64,000 nucleotides of DNA from WHTX01 sp038255145 (GTDB lineage: Bacteria; Actinomycetota; Acidimicrobiia; Acidimicrobiales; CAIXPF01), in the NCBI GenBank assembly GCA_038255145.1, contig JBBSLP010000013.1, positions 29,181-93,180 on the forward strand, read 5' to 3'. The translations under genes and the position numbers were made by a program. Below the pieces are notes generated by a model. The model saw only the letters and a list, made by a program, of their open reading frames with translations. It was not told the DNA's origin and made no database searches. The number at the start of each line of letters is the position of its first letter. Within the stretch, counting starts at the first letter, position 1. This document shows, piece after piece, positions 28,933 through 36,865 of this stretch.

Positions 28933-29721
28933 TCAGGCGACGTCGATGCCGTCGTCGTCCGAGGCGTCGATCTCGGCCTTGAACGAGTCGATGATGTCGG
29001 TGGAGCTGAGGTGGTTGTAGGAGTCGTCCACGTCGACGTCCCAGTGCGACGAGGCGTCGGTGTCGAACGAGTCGACCGTGTTGAACGAGTCGTCGGTGTT
29101 GAAGGCGTCGGCGAGGTGGATCGAGTTGTCGGTGCTGGCGTCGACCGTGGTGTCCACGTCGACGTGGGTCGACTCGTCGATGGCCTGCACCTGGGTGTTG
29201 TCCTCGCCCTGGACGAGGCCGATGTTGGCGTCGTCACCCCAGTTGTGCACGTCCTGGTCGCCCGCCCCGGTGGCGTCACCGGAGCCGAAGTTGATGGCCG
29301 AGCCGTCGACGGCGTAGGCGGAGACGTCGTTGGACTCCACCAGGGAGTGGCCCAGGGCCGACTCGGAGACGATCGAGTCGTCGACGTCGACCACGTCGCC
29401 GTGGGCCATGTTCAGGTCGTCGCCGTGGCCGACCATGTTGCCGGTGCCGATGGCGACGGCGTTGTCGTCCCCGGTCACGCCGACGTTGCCGTCGCCCACG
29501 ATGGAGTCCGTGGCGTTGCCGTTGACGAAGGGCCCGTCGACCGAGCCGTTGATGAGGGTGGTGCCCTGCAGGTTGGCGTCGCCGAGGGCGAGGGAGCCGT
29601 CACCGGAAGCGACGGTGGCGTCGGTGTCGAGGCTGACCGGGCCGAGGGCGCTGACCAGCTGGTAGAGGGTCTGACCGACCATGGTGTCGCCGTCGTCGAG
29701 GTAGTCGAAGGGGAAGGGCAT
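28933..29721 (-). CDS. Asp/Gly/Asn-rich repetitive protein divergent from the dynamin genes (IniB-like position)
   Basis: A 262-residue protein. An N-terminal helix (TMVGQTLYQLVSALGPVSL) precedes a repetitive core of short units such as DGNVGVTGDDNAVAIGTGN, reminiscent of left-handed beta-roll adhesin heads, and a Ser/Asp/Asn-rich tail with NTDDSFNTVDSFDTD repeats. It has no signal peptide. ATG 29721 has AGGAG 8 bases upstream. It is transcribed divergently from the first dynamin. Mycobacterial IniB is also a low-complexity repetitive protein next to two dynamins; I infer an analogous role, without sequence homology evidence. Confidence 0.65.
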   Translation of the reverse strand: MPFPFDYLDDGDTMVGQTLYQLVSALGPVSLDTDATVASGDGSLALGDANLQGTTLINGSVDGPFVNGNATDSIVGDGNVGVTGDDNAVAIGTGNMVGHGDDLNMAHGDVVDVDDSIVSESALGHSLVESNDVSAYAVDGSAINFGSGDATGAGDQDVHNWGDDANIGLVQGEDNTQVQAIDESTHVDVDTTVDASTDNSIHLADAFNTDDSFNTVDSFDTDASSHWDVDVDDSYNHLSSTDIIDSFKAEIDASDDDGIDVA

Positions 29722-29803
29722 CGTGCTGCTCCTGGTTCCGGGGAGCCGCTGCGGCTCCGCTGGGTCCCACGATGACGGCGGGCCGCCGACCGCTCGTCCG
29801 GCG

Positions 29804-29838
29804 CATCCCCCAACCTGTGGGGGCCCTCGTGGGGGATG
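29804..29838. promoter_or_regulatory. Inverted repeat in the divergent dynamin promoter region
   Basis: The arms CATCCCCC (29804-29811) and GGGGGATG (29831-29838) match perfectly over 8 bases, 19 bases apart. The element lies about 30 bases before the dynamin -10, which suits an activator site. The LuxR-type regulator at 33833-36496 is the obvious candidate to test. Confidence 0.45.
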
Positions 29839-29868
29839 GCCCTCGTCGCCCGTGGAAGGGTGCCGTCG

Positions 29869-29874
29869 TACGGT
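29869..29874 (+). promoter_or_regulatory. Candidate -10 giving a leaderless dynamin transcript
   Basis: TACGGT ends 6 bases before ATG 29881. No recognisable -35 is present, which would fit an activated promoter. Confidence 0.4.
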
Positions 29875-29880
29875 TCGACC

Positions 29881-31887
29881 ATGACCGGAGCACCGTTGAC
29901 CGCCCCTACTCCCCGGCCCACCCCCCAGAGCACCCGGCCCGGCGCCCGACCCGAGGTCTTCGCCCTCGCGCGCCGGGCCGCGGGCGCCTATCGACGGCCC
30001 GACCTCGAGCGTCGCATCGACCGCCTCACCGCCGACCTCGACGCCCGCCGCACCCTGGTGGTGGTGGCCGGCGACTTCAAGGCGGGCAAGAGCACCCTGG
30101 TCAACCTGCTGCTGCGCATGTCGGTGTGCCCGGTCGACGACGACGTGGCCACGGCCGTGCCCATGTCCATCGAGCACTCACCCACCACCACGGTCACCCT
30201 GCTGCACCGCCCGCCCCGGCCCGCCCCCGGTGACGTGGCGTCGGCCGTGGGCGAGGCGACGGTGCCGGCCGGCGCCGACGCCGGTACCAGCGAGGCTGCC
30301 CAGGACGAGGTCCGGCGCACCCCCATCGCCTTCGAGCACCTGGCCGCCATCGTCGCCCCCACCGACGGCGAGGTCGACCCCGAGCTGCTGGGGGCCGAGG
30401 TGGGGGTGCCCAGCCCCCTGCTGGCCGGGGGCCTGATCCTGGCCGACTGCCCGGGGGACGGGGGCCTGGGCTCCTTCGGCCGCCTGCGCTCGTTGGCGCA
30501 GCTGGCCGGGGCCGCCTGCCTGCTGTTCGCCACCGACGCCACCAGCGAGCTGAACGAGGCCGAGCTGTCGTTCCTCGCCGTGGCGGCCAAGGTGTGCCCG
30601 TTGGTGCTGGTGGTGCTGACCAAGACCGACCTGGTGCCGGCGTGGCGTGATGTGTACGACCGCAACCTGGGACGGCTCGACGATGCCGGTCTGGGCCGCA
30701 TCGAGCAGCTGGCCGTGTCCGCCCACCTGCGGGCCTACGCCCTGGCCGACGGGGACCCCGGGCTCGACGACGCCTCGGGCATGGGCCGCCTCGAGCGCTG
30801 GCTGGCCGACAGGGTCCTGGCCAACGCCGAGCGGCTGGCCGACCGCAGTGCCCTGGTCGGCCTGCTGCTGTGCATCGACCAGCTCGAGCGCCAGTTCGAC
30901 ACCGAACGCCGGGCCCTGACCGACCCCGCCGGCGCGGCCGGGTTGACGGCCGAGCTCGAAGAGGAGGCCAGCCGGTTGCGGGGCCTGCGCGACGGGGCCG
31001 CCCGCTGGCAGCAGGTGCTCAACGACGGGTCCACCGACCTGGCCGCCAAGGTCGACCTCGATCTGCGCCAGCGTCTGCGCCGGATCGAGCGTGAGGCCGA
31101 GGAGAGCATCGACGGAGAGGATCCCGCCGACATCTGGGAGACGTTCGAGCCCTGGTTGTACGGCCGGGTGGCCGACGAGCTGGCCGAGAACTTCGCCATC
31201 CTGCGCACCGACGCCAGCCAGCTGGCCCGCACCGTGGCCGGCCTGTTCCACGCTGCGGCCGAGACGGCCGAGGCCCGCCTGAGCCCGGTCGACGTGGCCG
31301 CGGTCCTGGGGGCGGTCGACAGCGACGCCTCGGTCGAACTGGTGCGCTTCAAGCTGTCCAGCCGGGCCTTCGTGGCCTTCCGGGCCGGCTACGGCGGTGT
31401 GCTCATGGCCAAGTTCCTCACCGGCTTCGGCCACGCGGCCGAGTTCGCCCCCGCCGCCGCGGTCATGGGCATCCTGTTGGGCAACAAGGCGGTCAAGGAC
31501 GAGGCCGAGCGCCAGCTCAACCAGCGCCGGGCCGCGGCCCGCAACGCCGTGCGCCGCTACTCGGGCGACGTGGCCCTGGTGGCGTCGGCCCAGGTCCGCG
31601 ACCATGCTCGGGCCGTGCAGCGCAACCTGCGGGACCACTTCGTCGAGCAGGCCGACGAGTTCGAGCGGGGCATCAAGGTGGCCCTGGAACAAGCCCGGGC
31701 CTCGGCCATGGCGACGGGTGACGCCCGCACCCGGCGGCTGAAGGACGTCGAGTCCGAGCTCGAGCGGATCCGATCCCTGGCCCGGCTGGTGGCCGCCGCC
31801 GCCCAACAGCCGTCGCCGGGCGGGGCCCGCCCCGCGGCTCTGGTCTCGCCCGACACCGTGGCTGTGGGCGCAGGGAGCGGCGCGTGA
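29881..31887 (+). CDS. Dynamin-like GTPase (IniA-like)
   Basis: A 668-residue bacterial dynamin-like protein. The G1 P-loop is GDFKAGKST (residues 64-71), the G3 switch is DCPGDGG (D189) and G4 is TKTD (247-250). After the GTPase comes a long helical region with charged heptads, typical of dynamin stalks. A moderately hydrophobic segment (AAEFAPAAAVMGILLGN, about residue 525) could be the membrane-inserting tip. Family members bind and remodel membranes; mycobacterial IniA works with IniC in envelope-drug tolerance. It overlaps the second dynamin by 4 bases (GTGA), so the two proteins are likely made together and may act as a heteromer. Confidence 0.88.
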   Translation: MTGAPLTAPTPRPTPQSTRPGARPEVFALARRAAGAYRRPDLERRIDRLTADLDARRTLVVVAGDFKAGKSTLVNLLLRMSVCPVDDDVATAVPMSIEHSPTTTVTLLHRPPRPAPGDVASAVGEATVPAGADAGTSEAAQDEVRRTPIAFEHLAAIVAPTDGEVDPELLGAEVGVPSPLLAGGLILADCPGDGGLGSFGRLRSLAQLAGAACLLFATDATSELNEAELSFLAVAAKVCPLVLVVLTKTDLVPAWRDVYDRNLGRLDDAGLGRIEQLAVSAHLRAYALADGDPGLDDASGMGRLERWLADRVLANAERLADRSALVGLLLCIDQLERQFDTERRALTDPAGAAGLTAELEEEASRLRGLRDGAARWQQVLNDGSTDLAAKVDLDLRQRLRRIEREAEESIDGEDPADIWETFEPWLYGRVADELAENFAILRTDASQLARTVAGLFHAAAETAEARLSPVDVAAVLGAVDSDASVELVRFKLSSRAFVAFRAGYGGVLMAKFLTGFGHAAEFAPAAAVMGILLGNKAVKDEAERQLNQRRAAARNAVRRYSGDVALVASAQVRDHARAVQRNLRDHFVEQADEFERGIKVALEQARASAMATGDARTRRLKDVESELERIRSLARLVAAAAQQPSPGGARPAALVSPDTVAVGAGSGA

Positions 31888-33362
31888 GCGAGGATGCCCT
31901 GGTGGGCCGGGTGGCCGCCCTGCTCGACGACCTGACCGCGGCCGTGGGCCCGGGCCCGGCGGCCGCCGAGCTGGTGGCGGCCCGGACCACGCTGGCGGGC
32001 CCGTTGCGGGTGGCTGTGGCCGGGTGGATGAAGGCGGGCAAGTCCACCCTGCTCAACGCACTGTTGGGCGAGCCCCTGGCCCCCACCGACGCCGGCGAGT
32101 GCACGAGGGTGCTGACCGAGTTCCGCTACGGCCCCGAACCGGCCGTGGCCGTGGTCGATGCCGCCGGCGTGGCCCATCCCCGGCCCCCCCACCGCGACGC
32201 CCGCGGCGCCCTCGACATCGACCTGGACATGGACCTCGAGGCCGTGCGCCGCCTCGAGGTGGCCTGGCCCCTGCCCGCCCTGGCCGGGGTGTCCTACCTG
32301 GACACACCGGGGCTGGAGTCGCCCACTCCGGGTTTGGCGGCCCGGGCCCGACGGGCCCTGCTGGGCGAGCTCGCCGGTGACCGCGGCGTCGACGCGGTGA
32401 TCTACCTGATGCGCCACCTGCATGCCAGCGACGTGGCCTTCCTCGAAGCCTTCGCGGTGGCGCCGCGGTCCGATTCCGGCCCCGTCAACGCCGTCGGCGT
32501 GCTCGCCCGCGCCGACGAGGTCGGCGGCGGTCGCCTCGACGCCCCGGTGGTGGCCGAGCGCGTCGCCGCCCGCTACCGACGCGATCCGAGGCTGCGCCGT
32601 CTGGTGCAGACCGTGGTGCCGGTGAACGGTCTGCTGGCCGTGGCCGCCGGTCGGTTGGGCGAGGGCGAGGTGGCCGCCCTGGGGGCGTTGGCCCAGCTCC
32701 CCGGGCCCCGCCGGGCCGCGGTGCTGCGGTCGGCTGAGCTGTTGGTGGCCGCGCCCGACCTGGCGTCGGTCTCGCCCATCGTGCGGGCCGAGCTCATCCG
32801 CCACCTGGGCCCCTTCGGGGTGCGCATGGGGGCCGAGCTGCTGGCCGCCGGTGAGGTCGAGCCCGACGTCCTCGGTGTGGCGCTGCGGGCCGCCAGCGGG
32901 ATCGACGGGCTGCGGGGCCTGCTCCAGGAGCGCTTCGCGGCCCGGGCCGGGGCCCTGTCGGCCCGCTCGGCCCTGGCCGTGGCCGAACGTGTGGCGTCCG
33001 GTCAGGACGAGCCCGTGCGCAGCCAGTTGCTCGGCCAGGTCGAGGAGGTGGTGGCAAACGCGCCCCAGCTGGCCGAGCTGGGGGCGTTGAACCTGCTGCG
33101 CCTGGCCCCGCCGAGGATGCCCGCGGCGTTGCTCGACGAAGCCGAAGGCCTGCTGGGCGGGTTCGGCACCGCGCCGGCCGAACGCCTGGGCCTGGGACGC
33201 GCCGCGGGGCCCGACGAGGTGGCCGGGGCGGCTCTGGCCGCCGCCGACCGCTGGCGGGCGCTGAGCGAGAGCCCGTGGGGGGATGTGGCCGCCACCCGCC
33301 TGGCCCGGGTCGCCCTGCGGGCCTGTGAGGGCATGGTCGCCGAGGTGGCCCCACCGACCTGA
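31884..33362 (+). CDS. Dynamin-like GTPase (IniC-like)
   Basis: A 492-residue partner dynamin. G1 is GWMKAGKSTLLNALLG (P-loop 47-54), the following switch I threonine lies in DAGECTRVLTEF, G3 is YLDTPGLES, and the G4 position reads ARADE instead of the usual N/TKxD, so guanine specificity may be altered. It is shorter than the first dynamin and lacks an obvious membrane tip. It starts at GTG 31884 inside the stop of the upstream gene. The pairing of a long and a short dynamin in one operon matches mycobacterial iniA-iniC. Confidence 0.88.
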   Translation: MSEDALVGRVAALLDDLTAAVGPGPAAAELVAARTTLAGPLRVAVAGWMKAGKSTLLNALLGEPLAPTDAGECTRVLTEFRYGPEPAVAVVDAAGVAHPRPPHRDARGALDIDLDMDLEAVRRLEVAWPLPALAGVSYLDTPGLESPTPGLAARARRALLGELAGDRGVDAVIYLMRHLHASDVAFLEAFAVAPRSDSGPVNAVGVLARADEVGGGRLDAPVVAERVAARYRRDPRLRRLVQTVVPVNGLLAVAAGRLGEGEVAALGALAQLPGPRRAAVLRSAELLVAAPDLASVSPIVRAELIRHLGPFGVRMGAELLAAGEVEPDVLGVALRAASGIDGLRGLLQERFAARAGALSARSALAVAERVASGQDEPVRSQLLGQVEEVVANAPQLAELGALNLLRLAPPRMPAALLDEAEGLLGGFGTAPAERLGLGRAAGPDEVAGAALAAADRWRALSESPWGDVAATRLARVALRACEGMVAEVAPPT

Positions 33363-33519
33363 TCCAGCCCGGTGGCCTGGTACGTTCCCGCCGTGTCCCC
33401 GGTCGGCGTCAACGCCATGCCCAATGCGCTCCTGCGGCCGGCCGAGATCGGCTCGAGGGTGGCGCAGAGGTGGTCGGGGCGGTGCTGATCGACGCCATCG
33501 GCGGCCTGCTCGTGCCGGT

Positions 33520-33867
33520 GAAGAAGTGGCGAACCTGGCCTTCGCCCTGGGGGCGGTGGCGTCAGCCACCGAGGTCGGCGTGACCGGCGCTGATCGCATT
33601 GCCGCTGCAGGGTTGTTCGTCCTTCTCGGTTCGGCCACGGTCATCGTGCCGCTGACCTTTTTTCTGGTCACCCCCGAGCGGGCCCGGGGCACGCTGGACT
33701 CGGTGAGCGCCTTCATGGTCCGCAACACCGCGGTGATCATGATGGTGATCCTCGCCTTCCTGGGCCTGAACCTGCTCGGCGGCGGCGAGGCCCTGAGCGG
33801 TGGGCGGCGGGGCGAAAGCGGCGGGCAGGCCTTCAGCGGTTGGCGAAGTAGCGGTGCAGGGCGGTGA
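33520..33867 (+). pseudogene. GAP-family membrane protein fragment
   Basis: The frame encodes about 95 residues resembling the C-terminal half of GAP (glycolipid-addressing, Sap-like) membrane proteins. It reads VANLAFALGAVASATE, a helix AAAGLFVLLGSATVIVPLTFFLV, PERARGTLDSVSAFM, and a last helix AVIMMVILAFLGLNLLGGG. The N-terminal helices are missing; upstream (33363-33519) no matching frame was found. The fragment ends inside the regulator gene on the other strand. A GTG at 33526 could allow a short product, but a remnant is more likely. Confidence 0.55.
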
Positions 33868-36496
33868 AGAACTCGGCCCGGGTGGCAGCACCGATCTTGG
33901 ACCGGGTGTTGGTGACGTGGCGCTCGACGGTCTTGGGGCTGATGAAGAGCAGTCCCGCCACCTCCTTGTAGCTGTGCCCGGCCAGCAGCAGGCGCACGAC
34001 CTCTTCCTCCCGATCCGTCAGCTCGAACCCGCTGTTGGTGGTCGCAGGGCTCGCCGCCTCGACCACCGGAGCCGGCGCCGCGGCAGCGACCACCGGGGGC
34101 GCGCCGGTAGGTGGCGCCGACCACTCCAGCAGGCCGGTCAGCCGCCGGGCGGCGTCGAGCAGGGTTCGGCCCAGGTCGCCGCCCCCGGTGCGCACGGCAG
34201 CGTGGCTGGCCAGCTGCCGGGCCTCCCAGGGGAAGCCGGCGTCCCGCAGCCGATCCAGCGCGGCCAGCACCGCCGGCCCGTCGACCCGCCCCGCCACACA
34301 GTCCGACCAGGTGGGCGCCACTGCGCCGAGCACCTGCAGCCCGGCCACACCGCGACTGTCGATGGCCAGCGCCGCGGCCTGGTCGTGCCCGTCGCCGCCT
34401 GCAGCCAGGGCGGCCTGGAAGGCCACCCAGCTGACCCAGGCCCGCCACGGTGTACCCGGCGGCCCCACCAGGGCCTGCGCCTCGCCCAGCCAACGCTCGG
34501 TGCTGTCCGCGTGGCCCAGCTTGGCCGCCGCCACCGCCAGCTCGCCGAGGACGGGTAGGGCGGCCACGTCGGCCGTGGCCAGGCGGACGAGAGGCTCGGC
34601 CCGCCGCCACACCTGCCCCAGGTGTTCGAGCGTGCCCACCCGGCGGGCGATGCCGGCTTCGACGGCACGACGGGCCAGCTCGTCGGCCGGGGCCAATCGG
34701 GCCGGGCCGAGAGCATCGAGCTGGCGGGCGGCGCTGGCCAGCCTGCCCGCCTGCAGCAGGGTCCACGCCCGCAGCACCCGGTGGCGCACGTCGAGGTGGG
34801 CGCCCCCGGTGCGGCGCTCGATGGCCCGGTCGACCAGGTCGGCAGCCGTGCTCGCTTCCCCGGCCAGGGTGGCCAGGATCGCCGCCAGGGAATGGGGGGT
34901 GTCGGGCAGCGGTAGCGGCAGCGCCAGCCGCTCGACGAGGGCGGCCGCTGTGCCCAGGTCACGCACCGCATCACCGATGGGGTCGGGATCGGACAGGCTG
35001 CGCCGCAAGGCAAGGGCGGTGTCGTGCAGGGCCGTGGCCAGCAACCCGCCGTCGCCAGCCGCACCTGCGGTGGCGGCGCCGGCGCCGTCCGCCCGCAGGC
35101 GGGCCAGGTCAGCCAGCGGAGCGAGGTCACCCCCATGGCGCTGGTAGCGGACGGCGGCATCGGCCCAGCGGCCCAGCCGGGGGAGCAGGGCAGCGACGAC
35201 GACCTGGGCGTTCTCGGTCCCCGCCGCCTCCGCCGCCCGCATGGCGCCATCCACATCGCCGACAGCCAAGGCCGCCCGAGCCCGCAGCCAGAGTGCCTCA
35301 GGGTCCTCGGTGATGCCGTCGTCGCTGCCGCCGATGAGGTCCAGCCACCCGAGAGCCTCGGCCGGGCGGTCGGCAAGGGCCAGCCGCGCCGCCGCCAGGT
35401 AGGCGGCGGCCGCCGTGGCGCTGTCCTGGCCGGCCAGCCGGTGCAACCGGGCCCGCAGGTCAGTGGCGCCGACCAGCTCGGACCGTTCCAGCAGGTCGTC
35501 CACCAGAGGTCCGAGCACAGCCGGCGGGGTGACGGAGGCGAGGGCGTCGACCACGGCTGGGTGCAAGGCGGCCGGCGAGCCCGAGGCCAGCCCAGCCAGG
35601 GCCAACGTCTCAGCCAAGGCCGCGTCCCCATCGAGCAGGTTCCGTAGTGCCTCGCTCAAGGGGGCATCGTCCCCCGCCGCGGCCAGGGCCCGCGTCGCCA
35701 ACGACCAGGGCCGCCCCAGGTGGTCGAGAGCACCCAGCACCTCGTCCACCAGCGGCGCATGCGGCGCATCGCCGGCGGCGTAGGGCCCCCCGTCCAGGAG
35801 GCGGTCCAGCAGCCGAGGCGAGCCACCCACGTAAGCCGCCAGGTACGGGTCCCCCGCCGGAGCCGGCAAGGCGCCGAGCAAGGCGGCCGCCCGCTGCGCC
35901 GTCGCTTCAGCGTCCAGCGGCGCCAGCCACAGCCGTTCAGGCTCGGTGGCCGCCTCGTCCAGGTGGGCCAGCCCCGGTGTCCGCGACCCCGGCCGCCGAG
36001 CCACGACCACCGGCAGCCGCCGCCGAGGCGCCAGCGCCCACAGGGCGGCCAGCACGTCGGCCGAGGTGCGGTCGAGCAGGTGGGCGTCGTCGACGACGAG
36101 CGCGGCGCCCCGCAAGGAGAGCGCGTCAGCCAGGGTCCGGGCCAGGTCAGCCCCAGGGTCGAGCCCCAGCCGCTCCGGCAGTCGATCCAGCCCCGAGAGG
36201 GGAGCGGTGGTGGCCGTACGCCCTTCGACCCGCACGATCTCCAGCCCCCGCTCGCCCAGTGAGGAAGCAGCCGCCTCGAGCAGTTCGGTCTTGCCGTAAC
36301 CGCCCGCGCCGACGACCAGCAGCCGCCCCCGCCCCGCCACCAGCCGCGCCACCGCCACTCGCCGCACGTCAGGCAGGAGATCGATGGCGGTCAGCACTGC
36401 CCCGAGTCTGCCCGGTCCAGCTCCCCGACCTCTGGATCGACCGAACTCGAACTCTCCGCGCCGTTGATGAGCGCCGAGGTCGGTGCCGCCCGTCAC
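33833..36496 (-). CDS. Large LuxR-family ATPase regulator (IniR-like)
   Basis: An 887-residue LAL/STAND-type regulator. The ATPase has Walker A GAGGYGKTE (residues 63-70) and Walker B ALVVDDAHLLD. A helical TPR-like middle of about 500 residues probably senses a ligand. The last 65 residues are a LuxR helix-turn-helix: ELTDREEEVVRLLLAGHSYK, SPKTVERHVTNTRSKIG. Such proteins activate transcription on ligand binding. M. tuberculosis Rv0339c (IniR), of the same architecture, sits beside and controls iniBAC. Here the gene lies convergent to the dynamin operon, so a parallel role is a strong inference. GTG 36496 has GGGAG 8 bases upstream; GTG 36397 is an alternative. Confidence 0.88.
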   Translation of the reverse strand: MTGGTDLGAHQRRGEFEFGRSRGRGAGPGRLGAVLTAIDLLPDVRRVAVARLVAGRGRLLVVGAGGYGKTELLEAAASSLGERGLEIVRVEGRTATTAPLSGLDRLPERLGLDPGADLARTLADALSLRGAALVVDDAHLLDRTSADVLAALWALAPRRRLPVVVARRPGSRTPGLAHLDEAATEPERLWLAPLDAEATAQRAAALLGALPAPAGDPYLAAYVGGSPRLLDRLLDGGPYAAGDAPHAPLVDEVLGALDHLGRPWSLATRALAAAGDDAPLSEALRNLLDGDAALAETLALAGLASGSPAALHPAVVDALASVTPPAVLGPLVDDLLERSELVGATDLRARLHRLAGQDSATAAAAYLAAARLALADRPAEALGWLDLIGGSDDGITEDPEALWLRARAALAVGDVDGAMRAAEAAGTENAQVVVAALLPRLGRWADAAVRYQRHGGDLAPLADLARLRADGAGAATAGAAGDGGLLATALHDTALALRRSLSDPDPIGDAVRDLGTAAALVERLALPLPLPDTPHSLAAILATLAGEASTAADLVDRAIERRTGGAHLDVRHRVLRAWTLLQAGRLASAARQLDALGPARLAPADELARRAVEAGIARRVGTLEHLGQVWRRAEPLVRLATADVAALPVLGELAVAAAKLGHADSTERWLGEAQALVGPPGTPWRAWVSWVAFQAALAAGGDGHDQAAALAIDSRGVAGLQVLGAVAPTWSDCVAGRVDGPAVLAALDRLRDAGFPWEARQLASHAAVRTGGGDLGRTLLDAARRLTGLLEWSAPPTGAPPVVAAAAPAPVVEAASPATTNSGFELTDREEEVVRLLLAGHSYKEVAGLLFISPKTVERHVTNTRSKIGAATRAEFFTALHRYFANR

Positions 36497-36509
36497 CGAG
36501 TCGGCTCCC

Positions 36510-36535
36510 GGACCTCGTCACGTAGGACGAGGTCC
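36510..36535. promoter_or_regulatory. Perfect inverted repeat upstream of the LuxR-type regulator
   Basis: The arms GGACCTCGTC and GACGAGGTCC are perfectly complementary over 10 bases around ACGTAG. The element ends just before the ribosome binding site (CTCCC on the plus strand, 36505-36509). It may be an autoregulatory operator or a leader hairpin controlling translation. Confidence 0.55.
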
Positions 36536-36865
36536 AATATCGTCTCGATCACGAGCGGGACCTCGATCAGGGCTCTGACCAGCTGTCAGACGGTGCAACG
36601 GCCTGATCGGCGACGCCACTGAGCAGCGTTTGCATGGCAGTCCCTGAACCTACGGCTTGCCGTGTACCTGGCATTAGGGTTACCTAACAGTCGTGCTCGT
36701 GGAGGAGGACCGGGGGGACGGCCACAGGCCGGGGTGCCGTGGGGGCGCCGCGACCAGCTGCCGCGACCGGGGTGTCCTGCCCGGGCTGCCGGTCGGCGGG
36801 GTCCTCCCGCCGGCCGGCCCCACCCGCTCCCCCCGCCCGCTCGGCCGGGCCCCCAGGAGGCGACC
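36536..36865 (+). other. Leader region of the haem-utilisation operon
   Basis: No gene is supported here. The region holds an iron-box-like palindrome (36674-36687), a strong GGAGGAGG at about 36701 with no suitably spaced start, and a GC-rich hairpin GGCGGGGTCCTCCCGCC near 36797. The leader from the palindrome to GTG 36866 is about 180 bases, long for this genome, so attenuation is possible. Confidence 0.4.
36674..36687. promoter_or_regulatory. DtxR/IdeR-like iron box
   Basis: TTAGGGTTACCTAA has TTAGG and CCTAA arms 4 bases apart and resembles the core of the IdeR/DtxR consensus, whose arms start TTAGG and end CCTAA with a longer spacer. It is upstream of a gene pair whose second member is haem-related, which fits iron repression. 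The shorter spacing makes the call tentative. Confidence 0.45.

Noticed and set aside
31557..34766. A 1069-codon minus-strand open frame across the dynamin genes
   Set aside because: It is antisense to two genes with clear GTPase motifs, and the translation is Arg/Gly/Pro-rich noise, as expected for shadows in GC-rich DNA.
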